Source: Legionella wadsworthii DSM 21896 = ATCC 33877 (GTDB lineage Bacteria; Pseudomonadota; Gammaproteobacteria; Legionellales; Legionellaceae). From it: 56,706 bases of DNA. The stretch is from contig NZ_KL370760.1 in NCBI RefSeq assembly GCF_000701265.1, positions 1-56,706 on the forward strand. Reading direction: 5' to 3'. Below are positions 25,662 through 34,581 of this stretch, piece after piece (position 1 is the first letter of the stretch; every line of letters begins with the position of its first letter). The notes below the pieces were generated by a model, which had not been told where the DNA came from, did not search any database, and was given only the letters and a program-made list of their open reading frames with translations. Both the position numbers and the translations under genes were made by a program.

Positions 25662-28277
25662 ATGAAAATATTAAACATTAAAGTATTAAGAGGCCCTAAT
25701 TATTGGTTTCAAGACAAAAACAAATTAATTGCTCTTAAATTAGATTTAGAAGATTTCAAAAACCCTACTTCTATAGCAGACAGTTTTGTAACAAATTTAA
25801 AAGAACTTTTACCCAGTCTTCATAAGTATCAAAGCCCTGATATGCCAAATACAAGTTTTTTCGAGAGGTTGGAAAGGGAAATGAGGCTGGCTTTTGTCAT
25901 TGGCCATGTCGCCGTAGCGTTACAAAACCTGGCAGGAATGGACGCTTGTTTTGAAAAAGAAGCCGAAACAAGAGAAAAAGATATTTATTATATTATTTTT
26001 TCTTATGAAATTGAAAATGCGGCCTTATATGCAGCAAAATTAGCAGTCCAAATTACCGAATGCCTTGCTCGAGGCCGTAATTTTTTTAGCCTTAATAAAG
26101 AAATTAACTACTTGCAAAGTATCTATGAGAATGAAAGATTAGGACCAAGCACCTCAGCTATAGTCCAGGAGGCTGAAGCCAGGGGAATTCCATGGTCTCA
26201 AATGGAAGATGGCCCATTGATTACTTTAGGCTATGGGGTACATCAGCAGAAGATCTGGATGACTGTTTCTTCTAAAACCTCATCCATTGGCGTAGAAACT
26301 GCTGGAAATAAAGATTTAACGAAAAAAATTCTGGAGTCACACTTAATACCTGTCCCTAAAGGCTACTTGATAAGCTCATTTGAAGAATTGGAAAATGTTT
26401 TTAGCACTGTTCCTTTTCCTTTAGCTATCAAACCCTATGACGGAAACCATGGTAAAGGAGTAACCTGTAATATAATTAATCGGCAACAAGCAAAAATTGG
26501 TTTCGAACTGGCTAAAGGTTTTTCCGATAAAGTCATTGTTGAGAAGCATATTGAAGGATGTGATTTTCGTTTTTTAGTGGTTAACTACCAATTGGTTGCT
26601 GCATCCCTGCGAACACCTGCCCAAGTGATAGGTACAGGCGACAAAACAATAGAGGCGCTTATCAACGAAATCAATCAAGATCCTAAAAGAGGTGAGGGTC
26701 ACGATAATTATTTATCGAGAATTTCCGTAGATGAAGTCACCAGAGAGATTTTAGAGGCGCGCAACTTAAATTTACAATCCATTCTGAAGGAAGGAGAAGT
26801 TTTGCCATTAAAACATTCAGCCAACATAAGCGCTGGCGGAACAGCTATGGATGTCACCGAACGTGTCCATCCTTTTAATAAAAGAATGGTTGAGCGTGTT
26901 GCTAAAATCATCGGGCTGGACATTTGTGGCATCGATGCCATTGTAAAAAATATAGAAGCGCCAATGAATGAAAGGAACAGTGCGATTATTGAAGTAAATG
27001 CCGCTCCCGGTTTAAGAATGCATTTATCGCCCTCGCAGGGAAATTCAAGAAATGTTGCTGCTGCATTAATCAATTCTCTCTTTCCTCCAGAAAAGGATTT
27101 CCAGATTCCTATTGTTGCAGTGACTGGAACAAATGGTAAAACTACCGTTGTTCGACTTATTGCTCATTTAGCTAAAAGAAATAAATTTAAAGTGGGATTT
27201 ACGACCACAGAAGGAATATATTTTGATGAAGAATTAATTTACCAGGGCGATTGTAGCGGTCCTCTAAGTGCACGGGCGGTATTGCTAAATCCTTATATCA
27301 ATTTTGCAGTTTTAGAATGTGCCCGTGGGGGTATATTAAGATCAGGGCTCGGTTTTAATACCTGCGATATCAGTGTAATCACCAACATTACAGAAGATCA
27401 TTTGGGGTTAGAAGACATTCATACTCTTGAAGAATTGACCAAAGTCAAATCGGTAGTAGCTCATAGTACAAAAAAAGACGGATATACCATATTAAATGCC
27501 GAAGATGATCTCGTTTATGGTTTAAAAGAGAAAGTTCAATGTCATGTGGCATTATTTGGGCTCACAAACGGTGAGCGCATCAAACATCATTGCAAAAATG
27601 GCGGGATGGCTGCTTTTATTGAGGACGGCTCGATAGTATTATTCGAAAAAAATAAACGGAACTGCATCGCATCGATAAATGAAATCCCTCTTTCTTTTAA
27701 TGGGACAGCTGAATGTATGATTCAAAATATTTTAGCTGCAGTTCTGGCAGGCAAAGTCAGTGGATTGCCTAACTCTGAGATACGAAAAGCATTAATCGAT
27801 TTTGTCCCTTCTGCAAAAAATACACCGGGAAGAATGAATGTCTATGAATTTAAAAATTTTACCATCATGGTAGATTATGCCCACAACCAAGGAGGATATG
27901 CTGAAATAAAAAAATACCTATCCACATTGGAACGCCCTAAAAAAATAGGAATCATCAGTGCTACCGGGGATAGACGCTCTAAAGACATTCAAGAATTAGG
28001 TACGCTGTCTGCGCAAATGTTTGATGAAATAATCATTAAACATAATAAAGATGAAAGGGGCAGTACGAATGAGTACCTCACAGATTTACTTATGGAAGGT
28101 ATTCATGCGCAAAATTCAGATTTGAAAGTGAAGGTCATTTCAGATGAATTCCATGCCCTTGATTATGCGATAGAACAGGCAGTTCCTGGCAGTTTTATTT
28201 TTTATGCAGTGGATGATGTATTCTTGGCTTTGGACTATATGAAAAAAATAAATCACAGGATAAATGGAATATCGTGA
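25662..28277 (+). CDS. cphA: Cyanophycin synthetase
   Basis: An 871-residue cyanophycin synthetase, which polymerises Asp and Arg into multi-L-arginyl-poly-L-aspartate using ATP. The N-terminal domain (1 to about 160) starts MKILNIKVLRGPNYW. The ATP-grasp domain (about 215-480) adds aspartate, with AIKPYDGNHGKGV and IIEVNAAPGLRMH as ATP and metal motifs. The Mur-ligase-like domain (about 485-871) adds arginine, with P-loop VTGTNGKTTVVRL near 486-498 and MVDYAHN. Length is as expected. GGAAAGGG lies just before the ATG. A cyanophycinase-like gene is 20 kb upstream at 4630. Confidence 0.93.
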   Translation: MKILNIKVLRGPNYWFQDKNKLIALKLDLEDFKNPTSIADSFVTNLKELLPSLHKYQSPDMPNTSFFERLEREMRLAFVIGHVAVALQNLAGMDACFEKEAETREKDIYYIIFSYEIENAALYAAKLAVQITECLARGRNFFSLNKEINYLQSIYENERLGPSTSAIVQEAEARGIPWSQMEDGPLITLGYGVHQQKIWMTVSSKTSSIGVETAGNKDLTKKILESHLIPVPKGYLISSFEELENVFSTVPFPLAIKPYDGNHGKGVTCNIINRQQAKIGFELAKGFSDKVIVEKHIEGCDFRFLVVNYQLVAASLRTPAQVIGTGDKTIEALINEINQDPKRGEGHDNYLSRISVDEVTREILEARNLNLQSILKEGEVLPLKHSANISAGGTAMDVTERVHPFNKRMVERVAKIIGLDICGIDAIVKNIEAPMNERNSAIIEVNAAPGLRMHLSPSQGNSRNVAAALINSLFPPEKDFQIPIVAVTGTNGKTTVVRLIAHLAKRNKFKVGFTTTEGIYFDEELIYQGDCSGPLSARAVLLNPYINFAVLECARGGILRSGLGFNTCDISVITNITEDHLGLEDIHTLEELTKVKSVVAHSTKKDGYTILNAEDDLVYGLKEKVQCHVALFGLTNGERIKHHCKNGGMAAFIEDGSIVLFEKNKRNCIASINEIPLSFNGTAECMIQNILAAVLAGKVSGLPNSEIRKALIDFVPSAKNTPGRMNVYEFKNFTIMVDYAHNQGGYAEIKKYLSTLERPKKIGIISATGDRRSKDIQELGTLSAQMFDEIIIKHNKDERGSTNEYLTDLLMEGIHAQNSDLKVKVISDEFHALDYAIEQAVPGSFIFYAVDDVFLALDYMKKINHRINGIS

Positions 28278-28346
28278 GCACCTTGTCTTGAGAAATCAGT
28301 AGAGGTGTGGCTGCGAACAGCTAAATTTGGAGTGTGTTTTTTTGCT

Positions 28347-30209
28347 TTAATTCATCGAATTGATAATTTCATTTATCATAACAGGCTCCCCTATGGAGTC
28401 TAAAACAAGGAGTTCATACTTCAATGAACCTTCCAGTTCTTTCATTACAAATTCTTTATGGTTTGTATATATTTTTTTGATCTCTTCAATATAGGACGAT
28501 TTTGAGCCCTTGATTTCGGTTTCAGTCATACCTTTTATCTCATCTGCCGCACCTTTTAAAATTTGAAACAAAATTTTTGCTTTGGTGTGAGATGGTAAAT
28601 CCGGGTGAACTAAAACTTCATTAGCGAAGGGAAGTCCTTCAGAGAGCCGGTTCAAGTTTCGATAAATCACCATCATTTTGGCACACAGCCCGGCTTCCCA
28701 ATCTTTACTTCGTATGATTCCTTCAGATAGGAGATGACGAGCCAGAACTTGTGCTTCTTGGTATAACCGTAGAGATAAATCATCATTTTGCTGATCGTGA
28801 TACATTCTAGCTTGATTTCTTAGAATAGACAGTATTTGATCCAGCTTCATAGAAACATCTTTTCTTTCTTTTGATTCTTTAGGTAAATCTTGAAGCGCTA
28901 GAATAAATCGGTCTTTTGCTTCGATTAAATCCATGATAGGTATTTTCACATTGGAATCCAAAGGAATTTTTTCGAAAATTTTTAAGGCACTGTAATAAGC
29001 AATACGTCCATTAATTTCCGTAAGACGTTCGTTGAAAATTAAAGCCTCCCTAGGATTTCTTGTCCGTGAGGCTGCCGTTTCGTAATGTTTTTTCGCTTTT
29101 TCTAACCAGGAAATAAAATATTCTTTTCGTTCTTGATAATGAGTAATCAGTGCCTTTCGATGTTTATCCACTTCTAGGGACACATTAAGCTCATATTCTT
29201 TCTGGTTGAAGTCTTTTATTTCCCCATCTACAATGGTCATATTTTTAACCATACAATCAATACGATCAAATGAACCCATGATTCCGTGTGCTAAAAAATA
29301 GTTGGGATCGATTTGTCCATCTCCATGGATTAATACCATAGGCAAACCTTCACTTTGATAAGTGTATGGGCTGATTTCTTCCGGATTTACTTTAAAGTAA
29401 GAGAGTCTTGGTTTGTCTTTATATTTTCGAGAAGCAGGTAATTGTTCGAAGAATAAGCCATCATCACCTGTCCTTACTTCCAGAACTTCTTGAAACCATT
29501 GCATTCTTTGCTCAGGCAGCAAATTTGCTGGCGCCTCCACATAAAAGCAAGCCTTATCTTTATCAAAAGGCATGTTATAACATCTGGGCACGGCGAACTG
29601 ATCCCACCCAAATTGACGTAAGCGTTCAAGACCACGGACAAACTCTAACGGAGAAACCATCCCTGTTATTTCTTGGGGTTCTGGCTGATTGGTACTGACT
29701 TTTAAACTGCGCTGGTTCGTTTTTACGAAAGCCAATAAATGATGCGGGACCATAACATCCTGAGTCACTACAGAAGGATGAAATGGTTTGGATTCATTCT
29801 GTCCAAGATCGTTCACAGCCTGGATGACCAAACGCTTTCCACCAGTACAATCCATTACATAATCACAGGGGACTTGAGACTTCATTCCTAATTTATCTTG
29901 AAGAATGACTCCGGGTTGTTGCGGATCAAAACCTAAAAATTCTTTTTGTTCGATAGGTATATCTAGAGATTGAGCCTCTTTGTAGAGAAGCCGTTCAATA
30001 TCTTTGATATGGGCGGTTTTATCTGGAAAATTAAAATGGGTGCCAAGACCTCTTTCAGCACGCTCTATTACTGTCTTATTGATATGGCCAGGCCGAACAT
30101 ATTTCCCTGCACGAGGATCATAAATAATGATCTCTTTAACCCCTGCTTTTTTAAGTTGGATTGCTGTGTAAAGACCGCTTGGTCCTGCGCCAATAATGAT
30201 AACTTGCAT
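28347..30209 (-). CDS. FAD-dependent oxidoreductase with helical C-terminal domain, candidate effector
   Basis: A 620-residue protein. The N-terminus is an FAD-binding Rossmann domain (GAGPSG at 7-12, then GLYTAIQLKKAG and the acidic strand end IIIYDPR). A later DYVMDCTGGKRLV segment and VLIHGDGQIDPNYFLAHGIMGSFDRI match FAD contacts of flavin monooxygenases. From about residue 350 it changes to a helical, TPR-like region of roughly 270 residues with no known match. There is no signal peptide. A PmrA-box-like element with a TACAAT hexamer lies upstream, which suggests that this is a Dot/Icm substrate rather than a housekeeping enzyme. A redox attack on a host protein, as in MICAL-type monooxygenases, is speculative. 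Confidence 0.75.
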   Translation of the reverse strand: MQVIIIGAGPSGLYTAIQLKKAGVKEIIIYDPRAGKYVRPGHINKTVIERAERGLGTHFNFPDKTAHIKDIERLLYKEAQSLDIPIEQKEFLGFDPQQPGVILQDKLGMKSQVPCDYVMDCTGGKRLVIQAVNDLGQNESKPFHPSVVTQDVMVPHHLLAFVKTNQRSLKVSTNQPEPQEITGMVSPLEFVRGLERLRQFGWDQFAVPRCYNMPFDKDKACFYVEAPANLLPEQRMQWFQEVLEVRTGDDGLFFEQLPASRKYKDKPRLSYFKVNPEEISPYTYQSEGLPMVLIHGDGQIDPNYFLAHGIMGSFDRIDCMVKNMTIVDGEIKDFNQKEYELNVSLEVDKHRKALITHYQERKEYFISWLEKAKKHYETAASRTRNPREALIFNERLTEINGRIAYYSALKIFEKIPLDSNVKIPIMDLIEAKDRFILALQDLPKESKERKDVSMKLDQILSILRNQARMYHDQQNDDLSLRLYQEAQVLARHLLSEGIIRSKDWEAGLCAKMMVIYRNLNRLSEGLPFANEVLVHPDLPSHTKAKILFQILKGAADEIKGMTETEIKGSKSSYIEEIKKIYTNHKEFVMKELEGSLKYELLVLDSIGEPVMINEIINSMN

Positions 30210-30251
30210 GCTTTCATACCGTGATGTACATACGATATATTGTATCTTATG

Positions 30252-30271
30252 AAGATTAAACGATTATTAAT
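30252..30271 (-). promoter_or_regulatory. PmrA-box-like direct repeat upstream of the 28347 gene
   Basis: On the minus strand ATTAATAAT-CG-TTTAATCTT matches the PmrA consensus cTTAATatT-N2-cTTAATatT at 7 of 9 positions in each half. TACAAT (30244-30239) follows after seven nucleotides and the ATG after 42. Confidence 0.55.
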
Positions 30272-30385
30272 AAACCATATGAATTGAAAACCCAGGCTCA
30301 TTTTACAAGTGCCTTTAGGGTAGATAAGCAGTTTTCCCAACCACCAATACAAATTTCATTCGCTTTCAAAAAACTGTGTGGGGTA

Positions 30386-30901
30386 TCAAGTGGACTTTGA
30401 TGCGATAAAATTCATGATAAGAACCACAGATTCCTCAATGGAGTACTTTGAAGTATCAAGTACTATTTGTTTGCTTTCCCAAAATTCATATTGACGGTCC
30501 AGAACAGCTTGCCAGGTAGGGAGTGCATGGCCTTCTATATCTGCTACACGTGTTTCCACTCTGTTTTGGTGGGTGTCTTCATCGGAGCAAATGAGTTCAA
30601 TTTCCATAAAATCCGATTGAGTTTTTTTCGCCACTTCTTGCCAAGCCATCCGTGTTACCTCAATGGGGTTTACCGAGTCAGCAATTACATCCAGGCCTAA
30701 AGCTAAATTATCGCGCGCGATTGCGTAGCTAATTTGATAACCCTCTGATCCTATGATTAACGCATCAGGATAACCCTCCATATGGATAAGAGCCTGCTCA
30801 ATGGTATCGACTCTTAGGTATACCGCCTTGAGACGTTGGGCGATTATCTTTGAAAGGGTTGTTTTTCCTGTACCGGGTAAGCCGCCAAAAATAATTAACA
30901 T
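30386..30901 (-). CDS. P-loop ATPase/kinase (AAA_33 type)
   Basis: A 171-residue protein with Walker A GLPGTGKTT (7-15) and a small nucleoside-kinase-like fold. DVIADSVNP and the R-rich stretch TRVADIEGHALPTW resemble the lid region of predicted kinases in the AAA_33/zeta-toxin-like group. Substrate is unknown. No antitoxin-like partner is next to it, which argues against a toxin. It is divergent from the FAAL gene. Confidence 0.8.
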   Translation of the reverse strand: MLIIFGGLPGTGKTTLSKIIAQRLKAVYLRVDTIEQALIHMEGYPDALIIGSEGYQISYAIARDNLALGLDVIADSVNPIEVTRMAWQEVAKKTQSDFMEIELICSDEDTHQNRVETRVADIEGHALPTWQAVLDRQYEFWESKQIVLDTSKYSIEESVVLIMNFIASKST

Positions 30902-31128
30902 GAGAGAGCGCCTTTGATACCTGCTTTTAAATTTTTTTCCTATTTTCCTTTATTCCTAAAAATGTGCAACCCTCTCCTTCAAATTAAAGCAATGGCTGAG
31001 GTGATGAAAAAAAAATATAATTTTATTGGACAATATTTGAACAATGGGCGTTGTGAAACTATACTACAGGATAAATTATTTATTTTGATTCAATCTTTGT
31101 TTTTAAGGCGACCCATGAGTTATTCTGT

Positions 31129-32931
31129 ATGAGTATCGAAGTAAGAAATGCCGTTGAATTGTTCCAGAAAAGAACACAACAATTTCCAGAAAAAAAAGTG
31201 TATCATTTTTCTGAAACCGGTCTAGTTAAAGACAATTTGTCCTACACCTATAGTGCTTTAGAAGAAAAAATAATCCATCTTGCAGCGCTTATCCAAGAAC
31301 ATGCATCACCAGGGGATCGTGTATTGATGATATTCGCCCCAGGGATGGATTATATAGTGGCTTTTTGGGCATGTATCTATGCAGGAGTCATTGCGGTTCC
31401 CGCTTATCCACCTTTTAATAAAAATACGGTAGAAAAAATCCAGGCAGTTATTGAGAACGCAAAACCTGCTTTAATTCTTTCAAATACAGCAGTCATCACT
31501 GCAATAAAGCGATTAGGCCTGGTAAAAAAAATTGCTGCAAACCGGCTAATGAACCAGTTACTCAAACAATTTGCCAGTAAAACAATCGATTTACTCGCAT
31601 GGGATTTCAAGCAATTTTTTTGGCTTGACATCAATTTACTTAAGGATTATTCCGGAACGTGGAAACCCCATAACAGTCATCCGGATGACATCGCTTATCT
31701 GCAATATACCTCTGGGTCCACCGCGATGCCAAAAGGTGTCATGGTGAGCCATGAAAACATCCTGGATAATACTGGTTTGGTATATGAAACCATAGGAAAA
31801 CCAGCGAATGAGCGTTTGGTTTCCTGGCTTCCTCCTTACCACGACATGGGTTTGGTGAGTAGTGTTCTATTCCCGGTATATTGCGATTATCAAGCCATGA
31901 TGATGTCGCCTGTAGTTTTCTTACGAAATCCCCTTTTATGGCTTCAGGCTATTTTTGAATTTGGCGGGACAATAAGTGGCGGCCCAAATTTTGCTTTTGA
32001 ACTTTGCGCAAAAAAAATTAATGAAACGGAATTGTCACAAATTAATTTAAAGCATTGGCGTGTCGCATTCAACGGAGCAGAGCCAATTCATCATGCCACT
32101 ATAGAAAACTTCACAAAAAAATTTGCCGCTTGCGGATTTAAGAAAAATGCCTTTTACCCCCTGTACGGCTTGGCAGAATCTACGGTCTATGTGAGTGGAG
32201 AAAAAACAAGCTTTGATGCACCTCCTTATTATCTTACCGTTGACAAAGAAAGCCTAAAGAAAAATAAAGTCATCATCAGTTCAAAGAATCACGATTCAAA
32301 AGTTCTGGTGAGTAGTGGAAAACCTAAAGTACAAATCTGTATTGTCACCGACCAGACCTCCGGTAAAGCCTGCGACGAAGGAGAAATTGGTGAGATCTGG
32401 ATAAGGGGGTCCAGTGTGACTAAAGGGTACTGGAGCAAAGAACAAGAGACTCAGGAAGTTTATTCTGCTTCATTGAGGTCAGACCCTCATCACCGCTATT
32501 TACGCACGGGTGATTTGGGTTTTATTTTAGATGGACACTTATTTGTTACCGGACGTATCAAAGATTTAATTATCATTAATGGAAAGAATTATTATCCTCA
32601 AGACCTTGAGCTGGTGATTGAAGCAAGCCACCCCTCCATCCGTTCAGGATGTAGTGTTGCGGTGGCACTGAATCATGAAGACAAAGAAGAAGTGGTTGTG
32701 ATTGCGGAAGTAATAATTGCCAATGCAGTAATTTATCAGGAAATTGCAGAAAAAATTCATGAACAAGTTCACTTGAACTTTGGTATTCCTGTCTATGAAA
32801 TTTACTTAATACCTCCAAAAACAATTCCTAAAACGACAAGCGGTAAATTGAGACGCTCTTATACCAAACTAGCCATCGAAGAGAATCAATTGTCTCTATT
32901 ATTTAAATGGAACAAAGCAGGTGCGGCATGA
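31129..32931 (+). CDS. Fatty acyl-AMP ligase (FAAL)
   Basis: A 600-residue adenylating enzyme of the FAAL type, which activates a fatty acid as acyl-AMP and passes it to an acyl carrier protein rather than to CoA. Motifs: the FAAL-like N-terminal VIAVPAYPPF, A3 core YTSGSTAMPKGVMVSH near 190-205, FYPLYGLAESTVYVSG (A5), LRTGDLGF (A7) and the C-terminal TSGKLRRS lysine (A10). Its stop codon overlaps the next gene's ATG by four bases (ATGA at 32928-32931), so the two are translationally coupled. The obvious acceptor is the ACP at the N-terminus of the downstream protein. No clear ribosome binding site was seen before the ATG. Confidence 0.92.
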   Translation: MSIEVRNAVELFQKRTQQFPEKKVYHFSETGLVKDNLSYTYSALEEKIIHLAALIQEHASPGDRVLMIFAPGMDYIVAFWACIYAGVIAVPAYPPFNKNTVEKIQAVIENAKPALILSNTAVITAIKRLGLVKKIAANRLMNQLLKQFASKTIDLLAWDFKQFFWLDINLLKDYSGTWKPHNSHPDDIAYLQYTSGSTAMPKGVMVSHENILDNTGLVYETIGKPANERLVSWLPPYHDMGLVSSVLFPVYCDYQAMMMSPVVFLRNPLLWLQAIFEFGGTISGGPNFAFELCAKKINETELSQINLKHWRVAFNGAEPIHHATIENFTKKFAACGFKKNAFYPLYGLAESTVYVSGEKTSFDAPPYYLTVDKESLKKNKVIISSKNHDSKVLVSSGKPKVQICIVTDQTSGKACDEGEIGEIWIRGSSVTKGYWSKEQETQEVYSASLRSDPHHRYLRTGDLGFILDGHLFVTGRIKDLIIINGKNYYPQDLELVIEASHPSIRSGCSVAVALNHEDKEEVVVIAEVIIANAVIYQEIAEKIHEQVHLNFGIPVYEIYLIPPKTIPKTTSGKLRRSYTKLAIEENQLSLLFKWNKAGAA

Positions 32932-34448
32932 AGGGGGAAAAAGCAAAATCAATCCCATTGGAGCATATAGAACATTGGTTAATCAAACAAATAGGCCATG
33001 TTCTGAACCAAAAACCGGAACATATCGATCCCAATAAATCTCTATATACTTTTGGTTTTGATTCATTGCATATCCAGGAGCTATTTGCTGAAATTCAAAA
33101 AGTATTCTTAATTAAACTGGATGATTATTTTACACTGGATGAGGAAAACATCAAAGAAACAGCCGTCATCATTCAAGAACTAATCAAGACGCAACAAGTT
33201 TCCCCGATACTGGAATCTGCTCACCTTAAGAATCACAAATCCAAAATAAAACTGTCGGCGGCTAATGAACAGTCCACCGATCTGAATCACTATAAACCCT
33301 ATCTGGAATTTAAAAAAACCAAAGAAAATTTACCGAATATTTTTTTTGATAAACAAGAAGCAGCATCCACAGATACTTGTATTATCAATGGGAACAAGAT
33401 GATTAATTTTACCTCCTATAATTATTTAGGATTAAGTACTCATCCGCAAGTCATCAAAGAAGCCATTCGCGTCATGCGTCAATATGGTACTTCCGTTTCA
33501 GCGAGCCGCCTTGTTTCTGGTGAAAAAAATTTACATGCCGAACTTGAATCAGAAATTGCATCATTAATTGGAACAGAAGATGCATTGGTTTTTACTACAG
33601 GCCACGCAACCAACGTCAATACTATTGCCCATTTGTATGGTCCTGACGATCTTATTATCCATGATGAACTCGCCCACAACAGTCTGATTCTAGGTGCCCA
33701 ATACTCCGGGGCCACCCGGCTTAATTTTGCCCACAATGATTGGCGCAGCTTGGATAGATTATTAGAAGAAAACCGCCATTCCTATCAAAGGGCTCTGGTC
33801 ATCATTGAAGGTATTTACAGCATGGATGGCGATATCCCCGATTTACCAGAATTAATTCAAATCAAGAAGAAACACAATGCCTGGCTTATGGTAGATGAAG
33901 CGCATTCTATTGGCGTATTGGGAGAAAAAGGAGGCGGAATACGAGAGCATTTTCATATCAATCCGAATGATGTTGATATTTGGATGGGAACTTTGAGTAA
34001 AGCCTTTTCCAGTTGTGGAGGTTATATTGCAGGCAGCGCAGAGTTAATTGAATACCTAAAATATACTTGCCCCGGTTTCGTCTATTCTGTCGGCATGGCT
34101 CCTCCCCTGGCAGGAGCAGCCTTAGCAGCAATTCGCTTGTTGAAACAAGAACCGGAACGAGTAAGACGACTCAGACAATTGTGCACCTTTGCACGAGAGC
34201 TTGCCTTGGATTACGGCTTTAATATTGGCCTGAATGATCATACTCCAGTTTTGCCCATTATCATCGGTGACTCCATGCAATGTATCTCCATTTCCCGTCG
34301 ATGCTTCCTACAGCAAGTCAACATTAAGCCAATCATTTATCCAGCTGTTCCGGAAGATTTAGCACGTCTACGCCTATTCATCACGGCAGCGCATAAAAAG
34401 AATCAGATCAAAAAAACATTCAAAATATTATCGAGAATTATCTGTTAA
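32928..34448 (+). CDS. ACP - alpha-oxoamine synthase fusion
   Basis: A 506-residue fusion. Residues 1 to about 85 are an acyl carrier protein with phosphopantetheine serine S46 in FGFDSLHIQEL. Residues about 115-506 are a PLP-dependent alpha-oxoamine synthase (BioF/KBL/SPT/HemA fold): NFTSYNYLGLSTHP, VSASRLVSGE, HDELAHNSLILGA, MVDEAHSIGVLG and the lysine motif GTLSKAFSSCGGY with K358. It should condense an amino acid with the acyl chain loaded on its own ACP by the upstream FAAL, with loss of CO2. The ATG at 32928 overlaps the FAAL stop. Products could be a 3-ketosphinganine-like lipid, an aminoketone signal or a pigment precursor; the sequence alone cannot decide. Confidence 0.92.
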   Translation: MKGEKAKSIPLEHIEHWLIKQIGHVLNQKPEHIDPNKSLYTFGFDSLHIQELFAEIQKVFLIKLDDYFTLDEENIKETAVIIQELIKTQQVSPILESAHLKNHKSKIKLSAANEQSTDLNHYKPYLEFKKTKENLPNIFFDKQEAASTDTCIINGNKMINFTSYNYLGLSTHPQVIKEAIRVMRQYGTSVSASRLVSGEKNLHAELESEIASLIGTEDALVFTTGHATNVNTIAHLYGPDDLIIHDELAHNSLILGAQYSGATRLNFAHNDWRSLDRLLEENRHSYQRALVIIEGIYSMDGDIPDLPELIQIKKKHNAWLMVDEAHSIGVLGEKGGGIREHFHINPNDVDIWMGTLSKAFSSCGGYIAGSAELIEYLKYTCPGFVYSVGMAPPLAGAALAAIRLLKQEPERVRRLRQLCTFARELALDYGFNIGLNDHTPVLPIIIGDSMQCISISRRCFLQQVNIKPIIYPAVPEDLARLRLFITAAHKKNQIKKTFKILSRIIC

Positions 34449-34581
34449 TTGGAATGAAAATGGCCTGACTCACTTCTTTTTTGGATGGTCTGTCAATAAA
34501 TTACAATAATAATCTCATAAATTATTCTACTTGATCATTATTTGGGCTATAATGCAGCTATATGTTTATAGTGTGCAATTT

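Noticed and set aside
30386..30901. Zeta-type toxin
   Set aside because: The P-loop protein has no adjacent small antitoxin gene and lacks clear zeta-specific motifs, so a plain predicted kinase is safer.
30914..31132. 72-codon frame upstream of the FAAL gene
   Set aside because: Although it overlaps the FAAL start as ATGA, it has no ribosome binding site, no domain and unusual composition; more likely the promoter region.
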